A stretch of DNA of 44,758 nucleotides from a virus. The position numbers and the translations under genes were made by a program. The notes below the pieces were generated by a model. The model was not told the DNA's origin, did not search any database, and saw only the letters and a list, made by a program, of their open reading frames with translations. Positions within the stretch are counted from its first letter, which is position 1. Every line of letters starts with the position of its first letter. The stretch lies in IMG/VR virus record IMGVR_UViG_3300020183_000003, positions 1 through 44,758 of that record; one strand, 5' to 3'. Below are positions 5,840 through 14,114 of this stretch, piece by piece.

Positions 5840-6670
5840 ATGGCTTTAAATTCATACGTCAAGGTGGATGAAAATTTATTTCGCTTACTCGATGAGAGAG
5901 GGGTAGGGGATGATTTGCAATTGGCCTATATTAGGCTTGCCAGCTTGATCCACACCGCCAATTTTACGGAATTGACAACAGCGCAACTTCAAAAAGTTTT
6001 GCGATGCGGATACAAACGCGTTAATGCCATTTTATCCAACCTGTCACAGGCTGGTCTTGTTCGACTAGCCAAAAGGAATGGTGTCCCAATGCGATTGGAG
6101 TTCCTGTTGGGTGTCTATAAGGGTTACCGAGAATGCGACTTAGGAAAAAGGTCACCTTTGTCCTCTTTACCTAGAAAAGAAAAAGGCTCTATAGAATATA
6201 CACATAGAGAGAAACAACCACAACAAAGTAGTCGTGGTTTTTCATTTGATGCCCAAAAGGTGGGGCTTGCAAAAAAGTACATAGAGCTTTTACAAGAAAA
6301 TGGGGTAGTAATACGCAATTTTCCAAGGTATTTGGAAACAGTGGTACAAGCAAATGATCGCATGGGGACTTGGGATAAATTGCCAGACCAAATTGAAGCC
6401 TTAAACACCCAAATTGAATCGAAAAAGACTGTGGATAAACGCAAAAAATTGATTTTGGAATTTGAGCCCATTGACGATTCATCTTCCGTAGTAACTCCAG
6501 AAAATAGGCTTAGGGCAATAAACACTCTTCTTGACGACCACACCATAATTGGTCAAAAGTTCCGAGAATGGAAACGAAGCGGTGAGGCCTGCACCCCTGT
6601 CATTGAAGCCATGATTTTGAGCAAAACTCTTGAGCTTGAAACAGAAAGGGAGGTGAGGGTAGTATGCTAA
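5840..6670 (+). CDS. Winged-helix replication protein (initiator or helicase-loader candidate)
   Basis: A 276-aa protein. Residues 15-90 form a predicted winged helix, with LTTAQLQKVLRCGYKRVNAILSNL style helices and a wing around VPMRLEFLLG. Residues 105-140 are a polar linker, and the C-terminal half is helical. It overlaps the DnaB start (GTATGCTAA), so it is very likely coupled with the helicase, as helicase loaders and initiators are. Its upstream region carries the minicistron, antisense RNA and palindrome, which is how plasmids control their limiting initiator. No precise family recognised. Since 1-1218 already encodes an initiator-like protein, a loader role is a good alternative. Confidence 0.65.
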   Translation: MALNSYVKVDENLFRLLDERGVGDDLQLAYIRLASLIHTANFTELTTAQLQKVLRCGYKRVNAILSNLSQAGLVRLAKRNGVPMRLEFLLGVYKGYRECDLGKRSPLSSLPRKEKGSIEYTHREKQPQQSSRGFSFDAQKVGLAKKYIELLQENGVVIRNFPRYLETVVQANDRMGTWDKLPDQIEALNTQIESKKTVDKRKKLILEFEPIDDSSSVVTPENRLRAINTLLDDHTIIGQKFREWKRSGEACTPVIEAMILSKTLELETEREVRVVC

Positions 6671-8016
6671 AAAAATCCCACAGAAGGGAATCCTCAATCG
6701 ATATGGATATTCCAAAAAATGATGAGGCTGAAGTAGCCATACTTTGTGCCGCGCTTGGATCAAAAATTTCAGCCGCAAAAATATTCGAGAAACTCAGACC
6801 TGAACATTTCTACAACGACCAAAACGCTACTATTTTTTCGGCAATGTTGAGCTTGTTTCAATCAAATATTGGCATTGATTTGATTACGCTTTCAAACAAG
6901 TTAAAAGGTATTGGCAAATTGGATAGGGTAGGGGGCAATGTCTATCTAGCCGAAATTTCAAATGCCGTACCAAGTTATTCAAACGTGTCTGAGCATATAA
7001 AGATTGTTCAAGATATGGCTTATCGTCGTCACATGATGGATATTGCGAATTCGTTGCTACAAAAGGCTGTGGATGAGGGCGTTGATTTTTCAAAAATTTT
7101 AGACGAGGCAGAGACTAACTTAGTTGCGCTATCAAACAAGCAAATTTCAAATCGGTACAAAAGCGCAAAAGAGGCATTTCACGATTTGTTTGATGAACTG
7201 TCCGATCCGAAGCTGAATACCGCCATCCCAACTGGATACGTAGACCTAGATTCAATTACGGGTGGTTTTAAAAGAGGCACCCTCACCATTTTGGCGGCAC
7301 GTCCTTCCGTTGGTAAAACGACTTTGGCTCTGAACTTTGCTATGAAAGTAGCCGAAACCAAAAAAACTGTTCTGATTTTCAGTTTGGAGATGTCCACATC
7401 GGAGCTTAGTATTCGACTTGCTTCCGGAGATTCAAGAGTCAATTCAGATGTCATGCAGGATCCAAAGGTTTCATCCAGAAAAGAATTCCCTACCATTTTA
7501 AAATCTATAGGGCGACTCTCGGAGCTACCTATTTTCATAGACGACACTGGAGGCATCACTGTTTTGGAAATGAAGTCTATTGCAAGACAGATTCAGTTTA
7601 AGCAACCCATTGACTTGATTATTGTGGATTATCTACAGCTCATGAAGGGTTCTCGTATTGAAACCAGGTTTCAAGAAGTCTCGGAGAACGTCAGAGATCT
7701 TAAAGCTCTGGCAAAGACATTGGATGTTCCAATTGTCGCTCTTTCTCAACTCAGCCGAAACCTCGAAAGCCGGCAAGACAAAAGGCCAATGTTATCGGAC
7801 TTGCGCGAAACAGGGGAGATTGAGCAAACAGCCGATGTGGTCATGTTTCTGCATCGCGATGATTACTTTAAACCGGATCTGGAAGAGGGCTTGAACATTA
7901 GTGAGACAGAGCTGCTCATTCAAAAAAACAGAAATGGTCGCACCGGTAAAATAGATCTCATTTACCGTAGAGACGTTTCAAGATTTGAGTCTAAACAAAG
8001 GGAGTTGAAAGCATGA
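6664..8016 (+). CDS. dnaB: Replicative DNA helicase DnaB
   Basis: A 450-aa hexameric 5'-3' helicase, normal length for DnaB. The N-terminal helical domain lies at about 18-125. The RecA-like domain follows from about 185, with Walker A ARPSVGKTT (212-220), Walker B LIIVDYLQL (318-326), and the arginine-finger region DLRETGEIEQTADVV (379-393). No intein seen. Translation starts at 6664 after GGGAGGTGAGG, overlapping the upstream gene. The element therefore brings its own fork helicase and depends less on the host's. Confidence 0.96.
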   Translation: MLKKSHRRESSIDMDIPKNDEAEVAILCAALGSKISAAKIFEKLRPEHFYNDQNATIFSAMLSLFQSNIGIDLITLSNKLKGIGKLDRVGGNVYLAEISNAVPSYSNVSEHIKIVQDMAYRRHMMDIANSLLQKAVDEGVDFSKILDEAETNLVALSNKQISNRYKSAKEAFHDLFDELSDPKLNTAIPTGYVDLDSITGGFKRGTLTILAARPSVGKTTLALNFAMKVAETKKTVLIFSLEMSTSELSIRLASGDSRVNSDVMQDPKVSSRKEFPTILKSIGRLSELPIFIDDTGGITVLEMKSIARQIQFKQPIDLIIVDYLQLMKGSRIETRFQEVSENVRDLKALAKTLDVPIVALSQLSRNLESRQDKRPMLSDLRETGEIEQTADVVMFLHRDDYFKPDLEEGLNISETELLIQKNRNGRTGKIDLIYRRDVSRFESKQRELKA

Positions 8017-8333
8017 ATTCTTCATTTCAAAAACCGATTCAAATAGCTATTGAGGCAGGCGAACACAAACTGGCTTTACAATTGATGGATATTAGTACCT
8101 TTGGAATGCCGTATCATTCACACGTTCAGCTTGTAAACAGTAGGGCAAGATATCGATTTTTGACGATAGTCGTTTTTTCACAGGCAATTTGTTGTGGGGT
8201 GGGGGCTATACGAAAAGACTATGGATGGGTTTTGCTTTGCTGTACGTTTGCCTTTGTGATGTGCATTTTATCAATGTTCATTTTTGGAGCAAACCAACAA
8301 AAGCCACTGATTAAGCAACAGAAAGAACTTTAG
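8013..8333 (+). CDS. Small two-TM membrane protein
   Basis: A 106-aa protein starting on the ATGA overlap with the dnaB stop. Residues ~1-45 are soluble. Two hydrophobic segments follow (about FLTIVVFSQAICCGVGA, and WVLLCCTFAFVMCILSMFI), then a short basic tail. No family recognised. Its 3' end overlaps the convergent gene at 8311 by 23 bp. Confidence 0.7.
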   Translation: MNSSFQKPIQIAIEAGEHKLALQLMDISTFGMPYHSHVQLVNSRARYRFLTIVVFSQAICCGVGAIRKDYGWVLLCCTFAFVMCILSMFIFGANQQKPLIKQQKEL

Positions 8334-8826
8334 GTGGTGTTTTTTCTTGTTGTTTTTTGTCACTATTTGATGAGCTAAATAGGTTCATTTGGGCACGGTC
8401 ACCTTTGATGTAATCTTCAACTTCTGAGAGAACGGTTTGCAGATCCCCAATGCATTGGTCTGATAGAAGTTGATTTTCATCCGCAAAGTCAGCGAATGGT
8501 TCGGATGCTTTGTGAGGAGTGACGATGTTTAATGGGGCATTTGATCGAAGCAATATTTTTTGGGCAATCATAGTCGCACCCATTACCTCGTCTGGCCCTC
8601 CATAGCTGAAAGAAACCCCGGTAACCTTTATGCGATCAAGAGGACAGTTGAGCTCGCACATCTGGTCCACATGCTCTCTAAGTGCCTGAAGCGCAGAGTA
8701 AAAAGTCGGCTTGGCTTCATCAGCGCACACCATGGTGTACTGATCCCACTCGTTTTTGCGGTTTTTAATTTCGTGCTCAATAGTGATTTTCCCATCCTTG
8801 CTAACTTTGACTTTTTGGATGCGCAT
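8311..8826 (-). CDS. Conserved phage protein of unknown function
   Basis: A 171-aa protein. Residues 1-110 look like a compact alpha/beta domain (MRIQKVKVSKDGKITIEHE, then TFYSALQALREHVDQMCEL, then VTGVSFSYGGPDEVMGATM). I recognise this GVSFSYGG..VMGATI pattern from uncharacterised phage early proteins but know no function. The C-terminal 50 residues are acidic/polar. A clear AGGAG site precedes the ATG. Upstream (8861-8913) lie par-type operator repeats, so the RHH protein may regulate it. Confidence 0.8.
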   Translation of the reverse strand: MRIQKVKVSKDGKITIEHEIKNRKNEWDQYTMVCADEAKPTFYSALQALREHVDQMCELNCPLDRIKVTGVSFSYGGPDEVMGATMIAQKILLRSNAPLNIVTPHKASEPFADFADENQLLSDQCIGDLQTVLSEVEDYIKGDRAQMNLFSSSNSDKKQQEKTPPKVLSVA

Positions 8827-8860
8827 AAAGGGAGCTCCTTTTTAAAGTAATACTGGAATA

Positions 8861-8913
8861 AGTATCGTACCATATACAATGTATTATTCAAGGTGTGGTA
8901 TATGGTATGGTAC
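8861..8913. promoter_or_regulatory. par-type operator upstream of gene 8311-8826
   Basis: GTACCATATAC (8867-8877) faces GTATATGGT (8898-8906), immediately followed by ATGGTAC (8907-8913). The half-sites match the TACCATAC/GTATGGTA family of the par centromere although the locus is 3.3 kb away and unrelated in function. Confidence 0.65.
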
Positions 8914-9174
8914 TATTTTTACCTAACTTTCAATCTGTTCAAAATTTTTTGAAAGGATTCTGTTTTTGATGTGGATTCGTTTATTTTGAGCCTTTTAAAA
9001 ATGGCGATAGCGTCTATCAGCTAGCGAAAGCCAAAAGAGGTCCTAAAAAAGATCGTTTTTTAAAAACAAGCGGTTTTATGACAATTCTAGCCACTTTCTT
9101 CATCCAGCCCTAACGTCCATATCTAATGGGGTTGTCTCGCGCATTTCTGGAGTCGTTAATGACCCGCCATTTTT
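8914..9174. other. Non-coding stretch between operator and recombination site
   Basis: No convincing reading frame with a ribosome site on either strand. It is AT-rich with small dyads (GATAG CGT CTATC near 9005; a CGTTTTT/AAAAACAAGCG patch near 9053). It may belong to the recombination locus as accessory DNA, but I see no clear signal. Confidence 0.4.
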
Positions 9175-9206
9175 CTATGTCCTGTAATTCTGGTTATCGG
9201 ACATAG
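9175..9206. other. Candidate tyrosine-recombinase core site (13-6-13)
   Basis: CTATGTCCTGTAA (9175-9187), spacer TTCTGG, TTATCGGACATAG (9194-9206). The 13-bp arms are inverted with 11 of 13 matches. The inner ends read TAA...TTA around a 6-bp centre, the geometry of dif/Xer and lox-like sites. It lies 38 bp beyond the stop of the recombinase gene. The predicted role is dimer resolution, or attP if the element integrates. Confidence 0.7.
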
Positions 9207-9243
9207 GCAATTTAAATTCATTTATTGAAAGGTGCCCGAAACT

Positions 9244-10221
9244 TCAAGAAGCGTAGGCGACTTGCTCAAGCTTTTTGTGAAGCAATTCAACATCCTCATC
9301 CCGTTGAATTTCGTCATTGTAGACTTGAAGCATATCGATGCTTTTGTGTCGGGTGAACTTTTGTGCACGGTGAGCAGGTAACACTTTCAAGGTTTCGGTA
9401 GCAAAAAAGTGCCTGAAGCCATGGGTTGAGTTGTCCACACCAAGAAAGCCTAGGAGTTGTTTTACAATTCTCCGAATGTGGCGCGTGGTTAGCCGGCCGT
9501 CTTTGTTTTTGTTTCCGAGACTTAAAAACAGGGGCCCATCACTCACTTTGTTTATGGCAATGTGGTTTTCGATGGCCGACAAGGTTTTTTTGTGAAGCTT
9601 AACGGGCTGTCGATCATCATGACCTTTTCCAAGAACCATCGCAATCCCACGTGAAAACAGGATGTCTTTTTTCGATAAACGCGCAATTTCAACTTGTCGG
9701 AATCCCTCCAGGGCAAGCAAGTGAAATACGGCGTTAAGCCTAGCGATCTGAGGGGTGTTTGGAGCATTTAAAAGGAAAGCGGACATTTTTGAAACTTCTT
9801 CGGCGGAAACACCATCACGCTTGTGAAGCTTTCCCTGCCCAAAACCCCTTATATTTATGGTGATATCCGGTATAAAACCGTGTCTTGCAAGTTCCTTTAA
9901 AAACACGCGCGTTCCTGCAATGTACTTTGATTTCGAAGACACTGACCAATCCAAGCCAGAAACAGCCTCTTTGTACCTCAAGAAGATATTAAGGTCGAGT
10001 GTTTCGTTTTCGCAAAAGTCAAAAAAGTGCCTAACTCTATAAGAGTAGTCCGACCTTGTTTCGCTTTTAACGTCCAGCTCCATAAAAACGGAGTCCGCCT
10101 CGTTCCTGTTTTGCAGAAAATGCGAAAGAATTGTGTTTATCGATTCGACTTCTAACTGTCGTTTTTCGTATAGCCGTCGGTATTTTTCAGCTAACGGGCT
10201 ATCAGGTTTTAAAACAAGCAT
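9244..10221 (-). CDS. Tyrosine recombinase (dimer resolvase or integrase)
   Basis: A 325-aa protein with the full catalytic set: R175 (EGFRQVEIARL), K199 (LGKGHDD), H267-x-x-R270 (THGFRHFFAT), H292 (TRHKSIDM) and Y301 (VYNDE). The N-terminal core-binding domain is around 45-125. Length and layout fit Xer/Cre-like enzymes. With ParA and an initiator present, resolution of dimers at the neighbouring 9175-9206 site is the most economical role. Integration into the host cannot be excluded. No strong ribosome site before ATG 10221. Confidence 0.92.
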   Translation of the reverse strand: MLVLKPDSPLAEKYRRLYEKRQLEVESINTILSHFLQNRNEADSVFMELDVKSETRSDYSYRVRHFFDFCENETLDLNIFLRYKEAVSGLDWSVSSKSKYIAGTRVFLKELARHGFIPDITINIRGFGQGKLHKRDGVSAEEVSKMSAFLLNAPNTPQIARLNAVFHLLALEGFRQVEIARLSKKDILFSRGIAMVLGKGHDDRQPVKLHKKTLSAIENHIAINKVSDGPLFLSLGNKNKDGRLTTRHIRRIVKQLLGFLGVDNSTHGFRHFFATETLKVLPAHRAQKFTRHKSIDMLQVYNDEIQRDEDVELLHKKLEQVAYAS

Positions 10222-10285
10222 GTGACGATCTTAACAAGATTCAAGCGTGAAATGCAAATGATCAGTTTAGACTTTTAGATAAAGT

Positions 10286-10389
10286 TTAGTTATAGATTAG
10301 ATCTAAATTAGTTATAGATTAGACCAATTTGAGTTCAAAACATGGTATTTTCTAGATTTAAAACGGTGTTTTCTAGATTTAAATCTAGA
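10286..10389. repeat. Iteron-like direct repeats and 18-bp palindrome
   Basis: TTAGTTATAGATTAGA occurs at 10286-10301 and 10308-10323 (22-bp period). GGTRTTTTCTAGATTTAAA occurs at 10344 and 10365 (21-bp period). The perfect palindrome TCTAGATTTAAATCTAGA lies at 10372-10389. The gap 10222-10496 holds no gene. Two-turn spacing suggests protein binding on one helix face: regulation of the recombinase gene, recombination accessory sites, or a second origin. Confidence 0.65.
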
Positions 10390-10496
10390 TAAAGAAATAG
10401 AAAGGTTGATAGTCTTTTGCTTTTTAAAAAAAGGCCAATGCAATTCATACTAACCACATGTGTTTGTATGATTTTAATCTGCAAATTCATACCAAG

Positions 10497-11057
10497 CTAA
10501 AAGCGAGTACCTAATCCAACTGAAAAACTCGCGCCATTTTGTGCCCACTCTTTTTCAACCCCAATTCTAACCCTAGAATTATCGCCTAACGGCCAATAAA
10601 AACCAAGATTGAGGCCAGCAACTCCGACCATGAAATCAAGGCTACCTGTGAACGGGATGTCGAAGATAACCCCAACATTTGGAGTTAGGCGGGAGTTAAT
10701 CCCGTAACCGATGGTCCACATCGACACGCGCTTTTGATAGATGGTTTTTGGATTAAGCTTGAGGTCGAAAGGATAGCTTTGTCCGGATACAGTCGCGTTT
10801 CCCGTAACTCGATCTGACACCAATACTCGACCATCGGTTGTTTTCACCAGCTCGATCGGGTTTGAGGTGATCGTTAATGTAGGCTTTCCACCATTCATGA
10901 CATCGAACCTGGTCTGAACCTGTGTCACCACTTGCGGTGTGTATGAGCTATCAGATTTAATCGTGCTTGTTTGGGGTGGATCTTGAAAATAATTTATCGT
11001 GAAGTACACATTGACAGCAATGCTGATACTTAAAAACCCAAGCAGCCATTTTGTCAT
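10497..11057 (-). CDS. Membrane-anchored, beta-rich protein of unknown function
   Basis: A 186-aa protein with an N-terminal hydrophobic segment (WLLGFLSISIAVNVYFTINYF). The rest is beta-rich, with alternating hydrophobics and many glycines and a terminal GLGTRF. A C-terminal Phe after alternating residues resembles an outer-membrane beta-strand signal. It is the last gene of the late strand, directly after small membrane proteins, so a lysis (spanin-like) or envelope role is possible but unproven. Starts on an ATGA overlap with the upstream gene. Confidence 0.75.
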   Translation of the reverse strand: MTKWLLGFLSISIAVNVYFTINYFQDPPQTSTIKSDSSYTPQVVTQVQTRFDVMNGGKPTLTITSNPIELVKTTDGRVLVSDRVTGNATVSGQSYPFDLKLNPKTIYQKRVSMWTIGYGINSRLTPNVGVIFDIPFTGSLDFMVGVAGLNLGFYWPLGDNSRVRIGVEKEWAQNGASFSVGLGTRF

Positions 11058-11281
11058 GAAGCAGCTTTGCTAACCCAACTTTTAAAAGAATCTACAGTTG
11101 CGACTGCTCCAGTTTTAAAAACCACAAGCCCAGCACTTATTTCCACACCCTTAAAAAGGGCGCTAACATCCTTAAATTTAAACGCGTAGAATGAACAAAC
11201 AAAGAATATCAAATAGGCCAAAACTTTTGATTTGGAGTATTTCTCGATTTTTTCGATTATGGATAGAAAAGCCACTTTCAT
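11054..11281 (-). CDS. Small membrane protein
   Basis: 75 aa, starting MKVAFLSIIEKIEKYSKSK at 11281 behind AGGA. One clear membrane segment (VLAYLIFFVCSFYAF) and a second mildly hydrophobic stretch (EISAGLVVFKTGAVATV). Its stop overlaps the next start (ATGA). Its position among lysis-side genes suggests a holin or holin-like role, which I cannot confirm. Confidence 0.65.
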   Translation of the reverse strand: MKVAFLSIIEKIEKYSKSKVLAYLIFFVCSFYAFKFKDVSALFKGVEISAGLVVFKTGAVATVDSFKSWVSKAAS

Positions 11282-11282
11282 T

Positions 11283-11636
11283 TTATGTCCTAAAAATCGA
11301 TTGAATTTTAGCGCGAAATTTGAACAAAAAAGATGGTTTTTGCTTGTATTCAATAAATTTAAATTCAGAATCAAGTTCAAACTTATCATAGTCAAAAAAC
11401 CATTTGTTTAACTTTAAGTGCTTGATAAATGGATATCCTAACAAATCTCTTGCACCGCCATTGTAGGATTCGCTAATTGGAAATGGAGGTATGTCATCTG
11501 ACAGGTCCATGTTTTTAAGCTTGAATGGCTTTGGTGTGGACAAGAGGTATTCGACGAAAGATAAAAATAAAATCAAAAAAGAGACGGTCCATATTAAGCT
11601 AAGATAATCCGTATTCGTATCGAGTACATTGATCAT
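11283..11636 (-). CDS. Small membrane-anchored protein
   Basis: 117 aa from ATG 11636, which overlaps the upstream stop (ATGA). One N-terminal membrane segment (SLIWTVSFLILFLSFVEYLL), then a polar domain ending in a basic tail. No family recognised. One base separates it from the next gene, so it is part of the same small membrane-protein cluster. Confidence 0.7.
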   Translation of the reverse strand: MINVLDTNTDYLSLIWTVSFLILFLSFVEYLLSTPKPFKLKNMDLSDDIPPFPISESYNGGARDLLGYPFIKHLKLNKWFFDYDKFELDSEFKFIEYKQKPSFLFKFRAKIQSIFRT

Positions 11637-11869
11637 GAGTGGTTCCATCCATTCATCTTGAGTAGAAAATAGGCAAACGCGACAACTCCTGCTGCACCCA
11701 GTGCTTGGAGAGACCATTTCCCAAAGGTTTTGAAAATATCATCGAGCCAGTTAGCCATAACCTCTTTTTGAATGGATACCCGTTCATCGCGACTAAGGTT
11801 TTCAAGTTTACCTTCCCGGATAAGCTCTTGAATCGCTTCTTTAAACAGTTTTTTTTGCTCCTCAGACAT
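11633..11869 (-). CDS. Small single-TM protein, holin-like candidate
   Basis: 78 aa: an acidic/basic amphipathic N-terminus (MSEEQKKLFKEAIQELIREGK), then a membrane segment (ALGAAGVVAFAYFLL) near the C-terminus. Size, orientation and place after fibre and peptidase genes suit a phage holin or antiholin, but no family-specific motif is visible. Confidence 0.65.
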   Translation of the reverse strand: MSEEQKKLFKEAIQELIREGKLENLSRDERVSIQKEVMANWLDDIFKTFGKWSLQALGAAGVVAFAYFLLKMNGWNHS

Positions 11870-11913
11870 TCTATTTTCCTTTTCTAACAGACTCTATCTT
11901 TGTTTCTAACATT

Positions 11914-12099
11914 TCACTTGCCATTTTTCTTTTTTTCTTCAGTTTTTTTCAAAGAATCTGCGTTCTCTATTTCTTGCAAACCTTGAAGCATAAGAAAAAC
12001 GGAATTGATTTGATTAACTGTGAAATTTGGATACGAACCATTTGCCATAAAATTTCGCAATTCTTGCAACTGGTTTTCACAAATAATGTATTGTTTCAT
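11914..12099 (-). CDS. Small hypothetical tail-region protein
   Basis: 61 aa, helical, ending in a lysine-rich tail (LKKTEEKKKNGK). Its ATG overlaps the stop of the upstream gene (ATGA). The helical middle (VNQINSVFLMLQGLQEI) is not long enough for a membrane span. It forms a pair with the 97-aa gene downstream of the tail fibre and may be a fibre-assembly helper; unproven. Confidence 0.65.
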   Translation of the reverse strand: MKQYIICENQLQELRNFMANGSYPNFTVNQINSVFLMLQGLQEIENADSLKKTEEKKKNGK

Positions 12100-12389
12100 G
12101 ATTCAAATACCTCTTTTTTCAAAAAGGCATCAATTTCTTTTGCATCTTGCAATGCTTTGTCACGAACGGCAAGGAGTTCGTTTATCGGTATGATTTCTTC
12201 TCGAACTTCATCAGGAATCAACTGTCCCGTTACAGGTGAGAATTTTTTGTAGCCAACCTTTAGACAAGGCTGTTGAGATTCCCCGGTAGCATCATGCAAA
12301 TTGACAATCTCTTGAGAGTGAACTGCACCTTGCTCAACAGCGGCTAGGTGATCTCTGATCATTTGAATTGGCGCGTATCTAAAATCCAT
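12096..12389 (-). CDS. Hypothetical protein following the tail fibre
   Basis: 97 aa (MDFRYAPIQMIRDHLAAVEQG...). Mixed alpha/beta, acidic, without membrane segment. It lies immediately downstream of the long tail fibre gene, where myoviruses often carry fibre chaperones; no recognisable chaperone motif. Coupled to the next gene by ATGA overlap. Confidence 0.65.
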   Translation of the reverse strand: MDFRYAPIQMIRDHLAAVEQGAVHSQEIVNLHDATGESQQPCLKVGYKKFSPVTGQLIPDEVREEIIPINELLAVRDKALQDAKEIDAFLKKEVFES

Positions 12390-12448
12390 AAAAAACTCCT
12401 TTTTGATTTTTTTTAAACATCATTAAACTTCTCATTATTTTGTCCTTT

Positions 12449-14017
12449 CTAAACATAAAAAATTATGACAAAACCGCGATTGAAAGACGTTGAGTCGTAG
12501 TTTGAATTGGCATACTCCCCCCCGGCAAGTCTTTCGAGATAAATATTTGTAGAGTCCCAATATGCAGCCCCACCAAGATCAGTCTTGCTAGCAGAGTAAT
12601 ATAAGGGTGAGTAAATGGTGTCGTCATCACGGCGCACTACAACATGTACCGATCGTATGGTGCTATGTGTAAGTCCGTGTGGAACCGCAACGCTGGCCGT
12701 TGTGAACATGTTCCAATTGTTGATCTGAACAATCTTACATTTAATCGTGGCGTTTCCTGTCCCCAAAGCCGCACCATTCGCAAATGTAGGGGAACTACTC
12801 CAGGTCATTGGGTTAGAACCACCGCCGCCAGAGACTAATACATCGCCAGAACTGCCAGCGCTTGTGGGCAGATTAAAATTGTAAGTACCAGCCGCTGCCT
12901 GAGGTTGGATGGTTACATTGCCTGAAGTTGACCCAATAAGTCCTAAAGCTCCTGTGGTACTTCCTGCTGCGCCGAGGGTCATGGTTCTAACCCAATTCAG
13001 AACGTCACTGGTGTTTTTGGATAAATTTAAGTCAGCTGTGTTTGCGTTATTCCTCCAGGTAATGACCTCAGCATTAGAAAGCCGATAAAGCCCAGCCTTT
13101 GGTGGATTTGAAGCCCCAGAAAGATAGGCGGCGCAAAAAATAGCATTCGCTGAAAAATTTCCCGCCGAGTCTCTAGCGACCGTTGTGTTTGGTGTATTCG
13201 TCGAAACCGCACGAATTGAAGAATTCCAAGTACCTGCCGGCGTGCTGTTGTTTGTCAAAACAAGCCTTACGTAATATAAAGAGATGTTCATAGAAACTAA
13301 TAGCCCAGAAGCTGCATTATTAACTGTCAGGAGGCCACCTGTAGTGGCTCTCACAATTTCAAACTCTTCACCCACCATCATAGTTGTTGCATCTGGAAGT
13401 ACAACGGTGTGATTGCTTGATCCTGTAAATATTTGGGTTTTGGTTGAGTCTGAGGTAAGTGTAGTGGTTCCTCCTGATGTTGTTGTAGAAGTAACTCCTA
13501 TAGTGTTCCCCCAAGCCATTGCGTTAGCACCACCGCCAGAAGACACTAGCGGCTGACCAGCAATCCCAGCTGTGATTGGCAGATTAAAGTTATAGGTTCC
13601 CGCCGCTGGTTGTGACTTTACAGACACCTTCCCAGATGTTTCCCCAATAAGCTCAAGAACTCCTGAGGAGGCACCCACTTTACCAATCGCGACTGATACG
13701 TCTGCGGATAAGCCAGTAATCCCTGTAATGTTGTTTGAGTCGTCAATAAATATGCCCGAATTCTTTACAAACTTTCCAGAAGTACTATCGAAGCGTGGAA
13801 TCGCATTGCTACTAGATAATCCTGTGTTTTTAACAAAGTTCGGATCATAGGCTTGTATATCAGAACCAATAGCTAACCCTAATGAAGTTCTTGCCTGAGA
13901 AGGTGATTTTAATTGCCAATGGCTACCATCTCCCACCATAATATGGTTTGCAACAGGTACTAGTCCTCCGATGTCCGTTAAGTCCGAATCCAAAATTGGT
14001 GGATTTGCTAATGCCAT
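12449..14017 (-). CDS. Tail fibre / receptor-binding protein 1
   Basis: 522 aa, starting MALANPPILDSDLTDIGGL. Rich in Ser/Thr/Gly/Asn. It contains two copies of a shaft-like repeat (SGKVSVKSQPAAGTYNFNLP near residue 130; SGNVTIQPQAAAGTYNFNLP near 368), each ending in a glycine-rich SGGGG turn. The last ~95 residues (from about NNWNMFTTASVAVPHGL) closely match the C-terminus of the second fibre at 15111-15827. The shared tip is presumably the receptor-binding head. The ATG directly follows the stop of a 26-codon leader frame. Confidence 0.85.
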   Translation of the reverse strand: MALANPPILDSDLTDIGGLVPVANHIMVGDGSHWQLKSPSQARTSLGLAIGSDIQAYDPNFVKNTGLSSSNAIPRFDSTSGKFVKNSGIFIDDSNNITGITGLSADVSVAIGKVGASSGVLELIGETSGKVSVKSQPAAGTYNFNLPITAGIAGQPLVSSGGGANAMAWGNTIGVTSTTTSGGTTTLTSDSTKTQIFTGSSNHTVVLPDATTMMVGEEFEIVRATTGGLLTVNNAASGLLVSMNISLYYVRLVLTNNSTPAGTWNSSIRAVSTNTPNTTVARDSAGNFSANAIFCAAYLSGASNPPKAGLYRLSNAEVITWRNNANTADLNLSKNTSDVLNWVRTMTLGAAGSTTGALGLIGSTSGNVTIQPQAAAGTYNFNLPTSAGSSGDVLVSGGGGSNPMTWSSSPTFANGAALGTGNATIKCKIVQINNWNMFTTASVAVPHGLTHSTIRSVHVVVRRDDDTIYSPLYYSASKTDLGGAAYWDSTNIYLERLAGGEYANSNYDSTSFNRGFVIIFYV

Positions 14018-14098
14018 TTATATACTCCCCATTACACAGAGACTACGATCTGAGACTGTTGTAATGCGTATTTCGTTACAGTACAAAACTTCTTTCAT
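14018..14098 (-). CDS. 26-codon leader peptide coupled to the tail fibre
   Basis: ATG at 14098 follows AGGA. The frame begins MKEVLYCNEIRITT and ends at TAA directly abutting the fibre ATG (TAAATG). It starts 17 nt after the terminator of the leader RNA element. The arrangement suggests that ribosomes reach the fibre start by reinitiation. It could instead be a tiny functional protein. Confidence 0.5.
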   Translation of the reverse strand: MKEVLYCNEIRITTVSDRSLCVMGSI

Positions 14099-14114
14099 AC
14101 AGGTCCTTTTTTGC

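Noticed and set aside
6124-6546. Open frame on the minus strand inside the winged-helix replication gene
   Set aside because: Antisense shadow of a coding region with no promoter or ribosome site; the plus-strand gene is clearly real.
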